This document shows, piece after piece, positions 7,014-16,461 of a DNA stretch of 32,137 bases. A program made the position numbers and the translations under genes. Where the stretch lies: the IMG/VR virus record IMGVR_UViG_3300009024_000047, positions 1-32,137 of that record; one strand, 5' to 3'. This DNA is from a virus. How positions within the stretch are numbered: position 1 is the first letter of the stretch; the number at the start of each line of letters is the position of its first letter. Under the pieces are notes generated by a model. That model made no database searches and had not been told where the DNA came from. It saw only the letters and a program-made list of their open reading frames with translations.

Positions 7014-7522
7014 GAGTTCGCTTGTCTCCTAGAGAGATATCTGTTTGTAAACAAGCGGCTACGTTTCGCTGGCAGTTAGCTAGGGCGTCTGGAGTTGTCA
7101 ATCAGAGAAGAGATCAGGGGCGAAACGATAATGATCTTGATCTTATAGGCATCAAGGCAGAGCTTAGTGTGGCAAAGGTATTCGACATAGATCACAATCC
7201 TTTCCAGCTTGGCGTTGATAGTGGTGAAGATATGTGGCTCGGTGATATATCTATAGACGTTAAGTCTACATTCTATCCAGATGGTCGCCTCCTCTTCAAA
7301 GACATTAATGCCTTCAAGGCAAACTGCGCAGTCCTTGTGTGCCAAGAGGATGAAGATACTTACAATGTATCAGGGTACTGCTCTAGGGACAGGTTCAAGA
7401 AAGACAGCAGGCAAATGGACTTGGGCCACGGAATGGGATCAGTTATGGATCAGATTGATCTAAGCCCATTAGAAAAGCTATGGTCATACTCCACCCAGAG
7501 AAGGCTACAAAAGTTCAACTGA
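7010..7522 (+). CDS. Probable PD-(D/E)XK nuclease, 170 aa
   Basis: A likely second restriction-type nuclease fold. After a basic N-terminal helix region, GIKAELSVAKVF supplies E51, GEDMWLGDI supplies D74 (or D79) and SIDVKST gives D83 and K85, the order E-D-DxK of the PD-(D/E)XK core. The segment AVLVCQEDEDTYNVSGYCSRD forms the next strands. The start is the ATG at 7010 in an ATGA overlap with the previous stop, with GGAG upstream. Last gene of the rightward operon, it ends 6 bases from the stop of the opposing giant gene. Junction or branch cleavage, or host DNA breakdown, are possible roles; assignment rests on motif pattern alone. Confidence 0.68.
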   Translation: MRVRLSPREISVCKQAATFRWQLARASGVVNQRRDQGRNDNDLDLIGIKAELSVAKVFDIDHNPFQLGVDSGEDMWLGDISIDVKSTFYPDGRLLFKDINAFKANCAVLVCQEDEDTYNVSGYCSRDRFKKDSRQMDLGHGMGSVMDQIDLSPLEKLWSYSTQRRLQKFN

Positions 7523-7526
7523 ACTT
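7511..7526 (-). repeat. Hairpin element, copy 1 (AAGTTC-loop-GAACTT)
   Basis: A perfect 6-bp inverted repeat with a 4-base loop (AGTT on the minus strand) spans the last codons of the rightward operon and ends 3 bases before the stop codon of the giant leftward gene. It is flanked by TTTATT on the plus side, so it may act as a weak bidirectional terminator at this convergent boundary. Near-identical elements occur at 21952-21967 and 32016-32031. Confidence 0.5.
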
Positions 7527-7528
7527 TA

Positions 7529-10500
7529 TTAAAACCCTGCTAAAATCTTGTTGGCACTTCCAATAAGAAACTGTTTGCGCTCGTCTAGCCTGTCAAGAAT
7601 AAGTTTCTTTTGATCGTCTGGCATTCTCATATTGCCCCTTACAGAGTTCATCTGACCACTTACTTTCCTTAAAGCGTTATCAATAGCCCTTATCCTTGGT
7701 AGGTATTTAATTTCTTCTGAGTATCTCTGTCTGGCTTTTTGTAACCGCTCAGTATCTCCAGATGATAGAGCGCCTTTAATCTCATCACCTGCGACAAGAA
7801 CCTTGTCTCTCTTCTCAATGTAATTGCCATAGTCTTCACGACTAGAAACGCTTCCTATTATCTTTCTGACAAACGGAATCTCTCGGAATATATCTTCATC
7901 GAGTCCCTCTTCATACACTCGAACTGGTAACTCGGCAGTACGCTGGACAAACCTACCAACACCACCTGTTGCATACTCAAGCCAGAAGTTCATCACATCT
8001 GGTGATACATCTACGAATCCCTTCGTGTCAGGTGTGCCACCAGTAAGATTGTTCAGCATGTTTGTTACCCATATTGCAGATGGGTTTGTTGTTGACCAAT
8101 ACCTTTGACTGTCTGGACCCCGGTCATTGAAAGCAGCCTCTTTGTAGACAGGCTTCTTCGCGTAATCTTCGTTCTCTATAACATCAATGAATGGGTCTAG
8201 GATTGTAGGAGCCGCAAAATTAGTGAAGCTCTCTGTCCCGCCAATCGGATTGATTACATCTACGATAGTTCCCACGATAGAAGACGTAGCTTTCCCAGCG
8301 GAGGTTCCGCCACGAGCGGTTTGACTGGTGGCACGACCTATGTTGTGAGCCATGTTCAAGCCATACGGCATAGGTATCGCTATGTATGATCTCTCCGTGA
8401 AGCCGAATGGATCAGGCAGAATTAAGTTATGTTCAAGAATGTACGGTTGTATCTTATCATAAACAAGACGGCCATCTTCATCCTCGTCAGACAGCATTCC
8501 GTTCAACTGGTCCTGAAGGAAGCCTGCTGCTATGGTGCCTGCCCAAATCTTTTGAACCTTCTTCGACTTCAGGGCTGCATTTAAAAGTGCAAATGAACCT
8601 TGTAGAGACGCATTGTAGAACAGGTAAAATGCGTTCATGAACGTCTTGTATTCACCGCCCTTGGCAAAGTTCACTGTAACATTACGAGCCGCTTGCGCTG
8701 CGCGTTCTCTGGAGAAGCCACGATCCAGCATAGCCTTGTAAGTAGAAACACGAATGCCGTTCTCAATGACTGTGTTGTAGTTCTCAATAGTGCTTAGTAA
8801 CGATCCAGCCTTCTTACCTATAAAGCTATTCTTTACAGAGTTCCATTTACCCCTGACTCCCTGATCAGATATATCACCAAGTAACCCTTGGATATTCTCC
8901 ATTTGATCTGCGATTGTAGTCATCTGGTTCGTAGCGTTTTGACCACCAGCCTCAACAAAATCTTTGTAGTACTTTGACCAGTCGGAAGAGTCATCATTGT
9001 TTATGATTGAACGCTTTATTCCTTTAAGCGCCCCAGCAACACCCTTCATAATCTCAGTAGTCATTGCCTTCTCATCATACTGGTTGATGTTCACACCAGC
9101 GGTTTGAAGGTCTCGCAACAAGTTGGTCACAAAGAACTCAGGGTTGTATGATGTATTAATGCTGGACAAGTATCTGTTGACCTTGCCCATAGCACGAACA
9201 ACACCAGCAAGGGGTGAGGAACCCAACCCGACATCACCCTTCAGAGCTTTAGCTATTCTTTCATCTTCAAGTCTAACATATACATCCTGTCCATTCTCTT
9301 TGACTGTGAATATGAAGGGGTCCAGATACGCTCTTTGATCTGTAGCCCTAACAACTTTCCCACCCCTTAGCTGTTCAGTCTTTGGTAGAGCTTTCAGTAT
9401 AGTACCAAACTCTTTTGTTACAGTGGGGTCTGAACGTAGCAGTTCTAGGAATGATTGACCAACCTTATTGCGCTCACTTCGTGCAACGGCACCCATGTTC
9501 TGGGTTAGTGTTGTAGCCAAGATGTCTGTTGCGTAGTCGTATCGACCTGTGACACGCCTATCTTCTCGTCCTCTGGCACCGAATGGAGCGCCCATGCTAG
9601 GGCGGCTAGGATCGGTGGTCTCATTGTCGGGATCAATCTTACCCCTCAATGGTACATAAGAATTGTAGTTTGACTTCTGTACTACAGTGCCGTCTTCAAG
9701 TTCTACTTGATTAAACTCAGCAGGTATTAGACCACCTTGAGTACGAGTGTTGTTGGTATCCCTGACTACATTTCTTACCGCACGATCCAAGGCACCAAGA
9801 GCCGCACTATTCTGGTTGTCCAAACGAGAGAACCAAATAAGGATTGCGTCTGCTTCAGCATCGCTCATTCCAGAGCCACTGTTATTGTCTGGGTTTATAG
9901 ACCTGACGTATGCGTTGCGTTCCTTCGCATGCTTGGCGTAAAGATATGCGTCACCTATTGTTTGGCGATCACTACCTGAAGTTTCAATAGCTTGACTTAT
10001 AAATCCTCTACCACTCTCTGATGCTGCATCAGATACAGAACGAAGGTTATTCACTTGATCCTTGGTAATGTTCAAATTCTTCAGAGCTTCACGAGCAGTC
10101 TGGTAGATTGTCTTCTCTCTTTTATCTACCTCGTTACCGACGATGCCATGATACAACTCTTCCTTCAGATAAGTGTCCATAGCATCAACGATGGTAAGAC
10201 CCTTCGCCTTCAGCTCTTGGATCATCCTACCTACAGGAAGCATAGAGTCTTGGAACTTGGTTAATATGCTGTCCGCTTGAGCTTGAGCCTTATCCTTGCC
10301 TACAATTCTACCAAGACCTTTAGCTATGAAGTCAGAAGAACGAGCATAATTTATGTCCACTTCCTTCTGATTTATCTGACCTGCTATGGTGCTGTTGTTT
10401 AATGGAGGCGGCGCAACACTATAACGCCTGCGACCATCCACAACGGCGCGATCTTTTTTCTCAAGATCAGGAAAGAATGTTTGTATATCAAAGATGTAAC

Positions 10501-13500
10501 CGCTTCCCAGCTTGCGTGGCTTCAATACCAGCTTCATGGGTGGAGCCTTGAAGGGAATATCATTCCTCCATTCAAGAACAATCCCACCCTGACTCGGATA
10601 GCTTATTACATTTTCCCCATCTTCATTTCCCTGTTTGTCCCATCTTTTCAATAGGTCATACATAGCGTTCAGTACATTGTACTTGCCATTAGAGAACCGA
10701 AGAAGCTCACGATCATGACCGCGTTGCTGAATGTGGTACAGGCCACGCCCAACTTCAGTGGCACCTTCACGTTGTTCAATGCGTCTATGCTCACCCGCTG
10801 GTAGAACTATGGGTATTCTTGTGCCTCTACTGTCTATCATAGACCCGAACACAGGAGAGGATGAACCATTCTTATTCTTTACAGGAGCTGCAACTAATTG
10901 ATCTGCATTGGATGGGCTGACTGAGAATTTGCGTTGTGTTGTTAAGTCTTGCCCAGAAAGAAGCTGTTCTATAGCGGATCGATCTACTGCGGGAAGCTCA
11001 TCAGCAGTGGATGTTTGATCAGTATCTTCATCTACTGCAGCCTCAACACTACCAGCCCTGCCTTCTTCCCATGTAAAGGATGGCATCAGACCTATCTTCT
11101 GATCGGCAAAGATAGTGTCTTCTATTTTAGCGTCTCTGTTTTGCTCACCATATGGGCCGAAGTTAAGCCAGCTATTCTGACCTCTTGTCTCTGATGTTAT
11201 CGCTGCAACGGCAGAGCCAGTAAACAAACGCACATGTGCTTGCCATGCATTCTCTTCCCCTGTGGCTCGGAAGCCAGACCCTTCAAGGCCGTGACCGAAA
11301 GCATCATGAACTGCACGGAACAAATCGTTTGCAACAACTTTTTTCTTTGGTCCATCTAGCGATCCAGACGGCCATTCTATTCCAGTATCCATCATCATTG
11401 GGTTGGATGATGTTTCTGTGTCTACCTCACCTGAACCATATCCCTCATCTGTAGGGAATACACCCATAGTCTTATTGGCACGAATATCCCTCATCGCATT
11501 GAAGGGGCTGGACAGGTATTCCACATTGTCTGGTATATTCAGGTCAGTAAACCAGAACCTATACCCTGCATCCTCCAACGCACGATACTGATCTATAGTT
11601 TGGCTTACTAAGTTTTCGTATGCCTCTCTGACCACTGGGTCTTCAGGTGCATTCTCCATCTCTTCGTATGCTTGGGCTATGCGTGTCGCAAGGTCTACAT
11701 TGGGAATAACAAACTCAGACTGTCTTCTTAGATCGATACCGTTATCAAGAGCATATTGCTCCGCTACCGCTACTAATTTTTCGTCTGGGCCTGTCGCGCC
11801 TTGGACTGTTGGCGCACCTTCAAGAGGCGCAAGGCTCCCTGACGAATCCCGTCCTCTTCCACTTCCTGACGGAACAGATTGGAAACTTGGGTCTGCGAGG
11901 AATCCAAGGCTGTATCTCCTGTCGATGGGAGAGTTTCCCCGCTGAGAGGCGTCTTGGAGTTCTCCAGTCCTCTCATCGCTCCTAAGAATTGATCCATTGG
12001 GCTTCGCATCTTCATACTCCCTTGCCGTTTCGTCTAATTTATTTCGGTTGACTTCTTTTCTTTCAAACCAAGGTATGTCAGCACGACCCGTAACCTTGAA
12101 GTCTCTGGGTATAATACCATTCTTTGGCTTCTTTATAAAGGCTTCAAACTCTTTCATTCTAGTGGGTGACATGTAGACAAACCCACCATCAGACAGTGGA
12201 TACCGAACAACAGGTGCGTTCTGTCCGCGTATGTACGTCATACCTGAAGAGAATGTATCAGTCTTTCCCTCAGTAACGGAGGTGCCGATAGGAGACCCAT
12301 TAATAATAGCCTGAAGGGTGCCGTGGTTTACAACTTGCTCACCCTCTATGACCCATGTTTCCCAGTGCCAACGCCCTAGACTTGCATCCTCTGGACGCCC
12401 AGCAAGTTCGTAAGCCTTTTGTACGTTCTTCCTCATACCATCTTCAAGAAGGCGTGTTGTTAATATGCCTCTCGGCCCACGGAAGATACCATTAAGACCT
12501 TCTTTGTTTGGCCCAATGCCATCGTATATATTGGCACCGCCGTACCTTCCGTCATCCCACAAGTGCCGACCCTGAATACGATCCATCACAAGAACATCGT
12601 CCTTGCCACCAACCAATAGAATGAACGACAGAACTTTGTTGTCTATCCCAGCACTCTTAGTGCCTGACAAGAATGCTTCCCGAATATCAGAAGCAGATAC
12701 GTTAGGATCAGTCATGCCCTCATGAATGACATCAATAACTGTTTGGTTAGAGTCACCGACCAACTGAGACATAGCCTTAACCAGTTTGGCTGCGGCATTT
12801 ACATTCATAGTAACTTGTTTACCCGGTGAACCCTCTGGGATTACCGATGAAACAGTAGTCATCCATCTGTCAACGTCATCATCCGTCAGTGGTTCGCGCG
12901 TTGCTTTCTCAAGAATTGGGTAGGCACTGTCTATGATGTCAATGAATGCACCCTCTTGCTGCACCGGACCAGCGCCTCTAGAGAGGATGCCCCATACGAA
13001 CAAGTCCATAGTCATGCGAGGAGATGCCTCGCCGCTCTGGTATATTCCTCTTATCTGGTCAACAAATTCAAATCCCTCATCAACACCCTTCTTCAGTTCT
13101 GGCGTTAGCTGATTCAGCTTGTCTGCCATGGCCTGCGGGTTTTGGGAGTACTTAATGGCAACCAATGGTGGGGCGGGGATGTAATCACCACCCAAACCTT
13201 CTTGCATTGCCTTCATCCAACCCTCTACTGACATCATAGCGTCTGGGTTGTTCGCAATGATTTGTTCAATTGAACTATTATTTCTGTTGGAATTGGCTGG
13301 GGTATAGGCCTGAGTGATTGGGAGGACCGCTGGAGAGCCGTTGCCTTGTATTAGCAGCTCGTATGGCAACTTATGCGCTCTCGCATCCTGTGGCGCTACA
13401 GGGAGCTTAGGGTCAAAGTTTCTTATTGACTTTCTATTTACATCTTCAGTTACTTCTGCATCAGGTTCAGGCAAACGATCACGCTTGCCAATGTTACCGC

Positions 13501-16447
13501 TCTTCACATCATTGAATATATCTTCGACACTGTTGATGCCGACATCTTGGTTGGCCTTAAAGATAGCTCCGAAGAAGTTCTTGATACGCTCGAACAGAGT
13601 TTTGGGACGACCAATAACCTTGATCTTACCGTCAGCATAATCACGGAACATCTCCGCTATAGCTTCTTCTTCTATAGATTCAGGAGTATAATTTAACTTG
13701 CCCGAATACATTGCTGTCGCACGATCAAGGTAAGTATACTTTCTTTCGACTGGCTGGCCGTTTTTTATTTGCACATACTTGCGCTGCTTGACTGCACCAG
13801 TGAGAGATGACCACTCAGCATCAGAGAACAGTCCAAGACTTTTAAGAGCGTGGATAACCTCATGGTTCATGACGCCCTTCAATATATCAAACTGCTCTTG
13901 AGCTGACTTACTTGGGTCAGCAACCTCCATAGACAGAGATATTACCCTGTTGGAAGGAGTGTTATGAAATTTGTTGGCTGCCGTGAAGTCGAACACACCT
14001 TCTGCAAGTTCAGGGTTTTCTTGCTGAAGAAGTTCAGGGGCAACCAACCTTTCAGCAGTCAGCTTAACGTCTGGAAGATTTAGATTGTTCAGGCGCTTAC
14101 GCAATGCATTGAATACTTGCTGTCGTTTGGCGTCGAACGAATCTTTTCTTGTCGTATTGACCGCTCTGTTTGCAATCTCACGAGCCTTGTTAGCCAAGTA
14201 TTGCTCAGAAGATACTTGAACTGGAGCGGACGGCTCTGTCAGTCTTGCCTGAGCTGCATCTCTTAAATACGTTTTGGTTTCTATGTCCGATTCAATTTCA
14301 GACAAGAGACCTTTGACCTCTTCGTTAAGGGCCACCTTCTTAGACTGCTTCTTCAGCTTTGCTAAGTTTTGTTTCTGTAAATTTATGTCACGATCATAGT
14401 TGCTTATGGACTGACGCAATGCATCTATTTGACCCTCAGTAGTCCCCGCTTGCTGAACCTCAGACGGCAATATGCTCCTTGGCTTTTCAGTTGATGGGAT
14501 ATTAACTGACTGAGGTCCGCTGTTTATCCTACCCTCTGTTTCAGCTATGACCTGCTGTGCTTCAGAGATTTGATTCCTTACCTCTTGTGCTTCAGTAGTA
14601 AGTCTCAAGAACTTTGCTCTATCGTTCTCTTGATCCAATGCGCGGCGAGCGTCTAAATCAATCTTCTTACTGAGTCCGACAAGGCCAGTCTTGCGCTGAA
14701 CGAAATCATTAGTTGACTCGCCCTTCTTCCTCTTGACTGAACTATTGCCGTATATATCTTTGTTCAGATTGGACAGAGTACTTCTGTAGGAAGCGATCTC
14801 ATCAGATACAGCTTCTACATCAGGCTCTATGTCATAGCCCTTTTGTGTTCTTCTCAGGATGCCACGGTTGACCATCTCATCTCGGATGTCTTTGGCAACT
14901 TGACGCGATACGTTCTTAACCCCCGTATCCCTCACTGCTTTCTGTATAGCTGGTTCAGTGTATTTCTTACGAGACTTTATCTCCTCCACGGCACGATCAT
15001 ATTGATCCTGTGTGAATGTCTTATTCTCTACAGGTTGGAACCTAGATGTCCCGCCAGACACAGGTTTCTGTTTGGTGGCTTCTCTGGTTGCCGCCCCTTC
15101 ACCTACGATACGGCGTATCTCATCAAGTGACGCAGGTTGCTGTTCATCCAGACCTTGAATCTTGCGGGTGTTCTGTATGATCTGGCGCTCTCCCAAAGGA
15201 AGCTCAGACATAGGCACTGAGTTGAAGGGTAGCGTTGCTTCACGAGCGGCTTTACCTAAAGTTACTATCTCTTGTTCAGGAGTTAGCCTGTCATTTTCTT
15301 CAGGACTAGGCGCAGGTAGTGCCAACATTTCCTGTGGCTCCACCTCTATTGTGGGTTCAACAGTAATGTCTTCGTTTTCACGCAGCTCTGATTCGTTTAT
15401 TCTGGCTATGGTTTCTTGAGTTCTTGCACTCTCTTCTTCAAAATCTTCCTGAAGTTCCGCAAACTTTTCCTGTTCTTCCTGAGCCGCTTTCTCCTTGCGT
15501 ATGTCTCCACCTATTACATTGGTAGTACCTCTTACAGTACCACCAGTAATACCTGCAGCTATCGCAACGTCCTCATAGACCTTCATGGCCTCGGCGTCAT
15601 CAATAGGTAGGCCAGCTTGATATCTGTTTATAACCTCTTGGCCTATCTCTGTAGGAACTTCAGCGACAGTACCTGCGCCCACGCCTTTGGCAGCGCGGGT
15701 GAAAACACCACCAGACCGAATGACCGCTGGGTTCAGTACTTTACCGATCAGCAACCTGTCCACAATAGAGTCAAGTGCCGCCTGTGGTAACGCTGACAGA
15801 AAGGCTGTGCCTTCGTTCATCTCTGTGCGAAGGCCGCGATCAATTGCTTCTTTCTGCGCTTCACGGTTATCACCATAGAAGTAAGGAATGTTCGCAGCAA
15901 AGCCACCGATCAAGGCACCCGCTACCCTAGCACCGGGTATTGGTATAGGCGCTGCAACTGCGGCACCTGCTGCCGCACCACCTAGACTTACACCAAGCTG
16001 TGGTACTTGCTGACCAAGTGTCTCGAAAAAGAAAGAAGCAGTCTCACCAACAGTGTCTATCTCTTCACGCTTTGTTAGCGCCTGTGCCTTCTCTGCTATC
16101 TGCTGTTCATTGGTCTCTACTACAGAACTACCGAAGTCTTGAAGACCCTGCAGGCCAGAGATGGAGCCTATGCCCTCTAGAGTTGAGCCGTATGCTTTCT
16201 GAAGGGCATCAAACCCAAGACCAACCGCTGTACCAAATCCACCTTTCGGTTCTGGTTCTACAGCCTCTTCCACCTGATCTTGTTGAGATGGCGCGTAACG
16301 ACCCTCTGCCCGTTGAGCAATTAAAGCCTCTTGCTGTCCTACGAATTGATTTATACGAGATTGCTCTTCAGGACTTGGAGTGTCGCCCGAAATATTTACG
16401 CTGTAAAACTGTCCAAACTGCGGTCCTTTTACGGATACAATACCCAT
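7529..16447 (-). CDS. Giant polyvalent virion protein, 2972 aa
   Basis: This multidomain protein resembles phage large polyvalent proteins, which are packaged in the capsid and ejected with the DNA to act on the host. Visible in order: a disordered start; a Gly/Ala-rich hydrophobic segment near residues 140-195 that could insert in membranes; a winged-helix-like region near 500-560; charged coiled-coil stretches; a metallopeptidase-like domain with H862-ExxH866 and downstream Glu (E926-E932); an unassigned domain near 1090-1440; a domain with H1714DAFGH1719 and E1753; a possible toxin-like nuclease region near 1870-2010 (H1905, H1911); and an LPD38-like helical region (NPEFFVTNLLRD near 2435). 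The ATG at 16447 follows AGGAG. No lysozyme motif is seen. Last gene of the leftward structural operon. Confidence 0.88.
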   Translation of the reverse strand: MGIVSVKGPQFGQFYSVNISGDTPSPEEQSRINQFVGQQEALIAQRAEGRYAPSQQDQVEEAVEPEPKGGFGTAVGLGFDALQKAYGSTLEGIGSISGLQGLQDFGSSVVETNEQQIAEKAQALTKREEIDTVGETASFFFETLGQQVPQLGVSLGGAAAGAAVAAPIPIPGARVAGALIGGFAANIPYFYGDNREAQKEAIDRGLRTEMNEGTAFLSALPQAALDSIVDRLLIGKVLNPAVIRSGGVFTRAAKGVGAGTVAEVPTEIGQEVINRYQAGLPIDDAEAMKVYEDVAIAAGITGGTVRGTTNVIGGDIRKEKAAQEEQEKFAELQEDFEEESARTQETIARINESELRENEDITVEPTIEVEPQEMLALPAPSPEENDRLTPEQEIVTLGKAAREATLPFNSVPMSELPLGERQIIQNTRKIQGLDEQQPASLDEIRRIVGEGAATREATKQKPVSGGTSRFQPVENKTFTQDQYDRAVEEIKSRKKYTEPAIQKAVRDTGVKNVSRQVAKDIRDEMVNRGILRRTQKGYDIEPDVEAVSDEIASYRSTLSNLNKDIYGNSSVKRKKGESTNDFVQRKTGLVGLSKKIDLDARRALDQENDRAKFLRLTTEAQEVRNQISEAQQVIAETEGRINSGPQSVNIPSTEKPRSILPSEVQQAGTTEGQIDALRQSISNYDRDINLQKQNLAKLKKQSKKVALNEEVKGLLSEIESDIETKTYLRDAAQARLTEPSAPVQVSSEQYLANKAREIANRAVNTTRKDSFDAKRQQVFNALRKRLNNLNLPDVKLTAERLVAPELLQQENPELAEGVFDFTAANKFHNTPSNRVISLSMEVADPSKSAQEQFDILKGVMNHEVIHALKSLGLFSDAEWSSLTGAVKQRKYVQIKNGQPVERKYTYLDRATAMYSGKLNYTPESIEEEAIAEMFRDYADGKIKVIGRPKTLFERIKNFFGAIFKANQDVGINSVEDIFNDVKSGNIGKRDRLPEPDAEVTEDVNRKSIRNFDPKLPVAPQDARAHKLPYELLIQGNGSPAVLPITQAYTPANSNRNNSSIEQIIANNPDAMMSVEGWMKAMQEGLGGDYIPAPPLVAIKYSQNPQAMADKLNQLTPELKKGVDEGFEFVDQIRGIYQSGEASPRMTMDLFVWGILSRGAGPVQQEGAFIDIIDSAYPILEKATREPLTDDDVDRWMTTVSSVIPEGSPGKQVTMNVNAAAKLVKAMSQLVGDSNQTVIDVIHEGMTDPNVSASDIREAFLSGTKSAGIDNKVLSFILLVGGKDDVLVMDRIQGRHLWDDGRYGGANIYDGIGPNKEGLNGIFRGPRGILTTRLLEDGMRKNVQKAYELAGRPEDASLGRWHWETWVIEGEQVVNHGTLQAIINGSPIGTSVTEGKTDTFSSGMTYIRGQNAPVVRYPLSDGGFVYMSPTRMKEFEAFIKKPKNGIIPRDFKVTGRADIPWFERKEVNRNKLDETAREYEDAKPNGSILRSDERTGELQDASQRGNSPIDRRYSLGFLADPSFQSVPSGSGRGRDSSGSLAPLEGAPTVQGATGPDEKLVAVAEQYALDNGIDLRRQSEFVIPNVDLATRIAQAYEEMENAPEDPVVREAYENLVSQTIDQYRALEDAGYRFWFTDLNIPDNVEYLSSPFNAMRDIRANKTMGVFPTDEGYGSGEVDTETSSNPMMMDTGIEWPSGSLDGPKKKVVANDLFRAVHDAFGHGLEGSGFRATGEENAWQAHVRLFTGSAVAAITSETRGQNSWLNFGPYGEQNRDAKIEDTIFADQKIGLMPSFTWEEGRAGSVEAAVDEDTDQTSTADELPAVDRSAIEQLLSGQDLTTQRKFSVSPSNADQLVAAPVKNKNGSSSPVFGSMIDSRGTRIPIVLPAGEHRRIEQREGATEVGRGLYHIQQRGHDRELLRFSNGKYNVLNAMYDLLKRWDKQGNEDGENVISYPSQGGIVLEWRNDIPFKAPPMKLVLKPRKLGSGYIFDIQTFFPDLEKKDRAVVDGRRRYSVAPPPLNNSTIAGQINQKEVDINYARSSDFIAKGLGRIVGKDKAQAQADSILTKFQDSMLPVGRMIQELKAKGLTIVDAMDTYLKEELYHGIVGNEVDKREKTIYQTAREALKNLNITKDQVNNLRSVSDAASESGRGFISQAIETSGSDRQTIGDAYLYAKHAKERNAYVRSINPDNNSGSGMSDAEADAILIWFSRLDNQNSAALGALDRAVRNVVRDTNNTRTQGGLIPAEFNQVELEDGTVVQKSNYNSYVPLRGKIDPDNETTDPSRPSMGAPFGARGREDRRVTGRYDYATDILATTLTQNMGAVARSERNKVGQSFLELLRSDPTVTKEFGTILKALPKTEQLRGGKVVRATDQRAYLDPFIFTVKENGQDVYVRLEDERIAKALKGDVGLGSSPLAGVVRAMGKVNRYLSSINTSYNPEFFVTNLLRDLQTAGVNINQYDEKAMTTEIMKGVAGALKGIKRSIINNDDSSDWSKYYKDFVEAGGQNATNQMTTIADQMENIQGLLGDISDQGVRGKWNSVKNSFIGKKAGSLLSTIENYNTVIENGIRVSTYKAMLDRGFSRERAAQAARNVTVNFAKGGEYKTFMNAFYLFYNASLQGSFALLNAALKSKKVQKIWAGTIAAGFLQDQLNGMLSDEDEDGRLVYDKIQPYILEHNLILPDPFGFTERSYIAIPMPYGLNMAHNIGRATSQTARGGTSAGKATSSIVGTIVDVINPIGGTESFTNFAAPTILDPFIDVIENEDYAKKPVYKEAAFNDRGPDSQRYWSTTNPSAIWVTNMLNNLTGGTPDTKGFVDVSPDVMNFWLEYATGGVGRFVQRTAELPVRVYEEGLDEDIFREIPFVRKIIGSVSSREDYGNYIEKRDKVLVAGDEIKGALSSGDTERLQKARQRYSEEIKYLPRIRAIDNALRKVSGQMNSVRGNMRMPDDQKKLILDRLDERKQFLIGSANKILAGF

Positions 16448-16461
16448 AATGCACTCCTAAT

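Noticed and set aside
11773-12015. 80-codon minus-strand frame inside the giant gene
   Set aside because: Same strand, different frame, within an uninterrupted 8.9-kb coding frame; no ribosome site or family motif.
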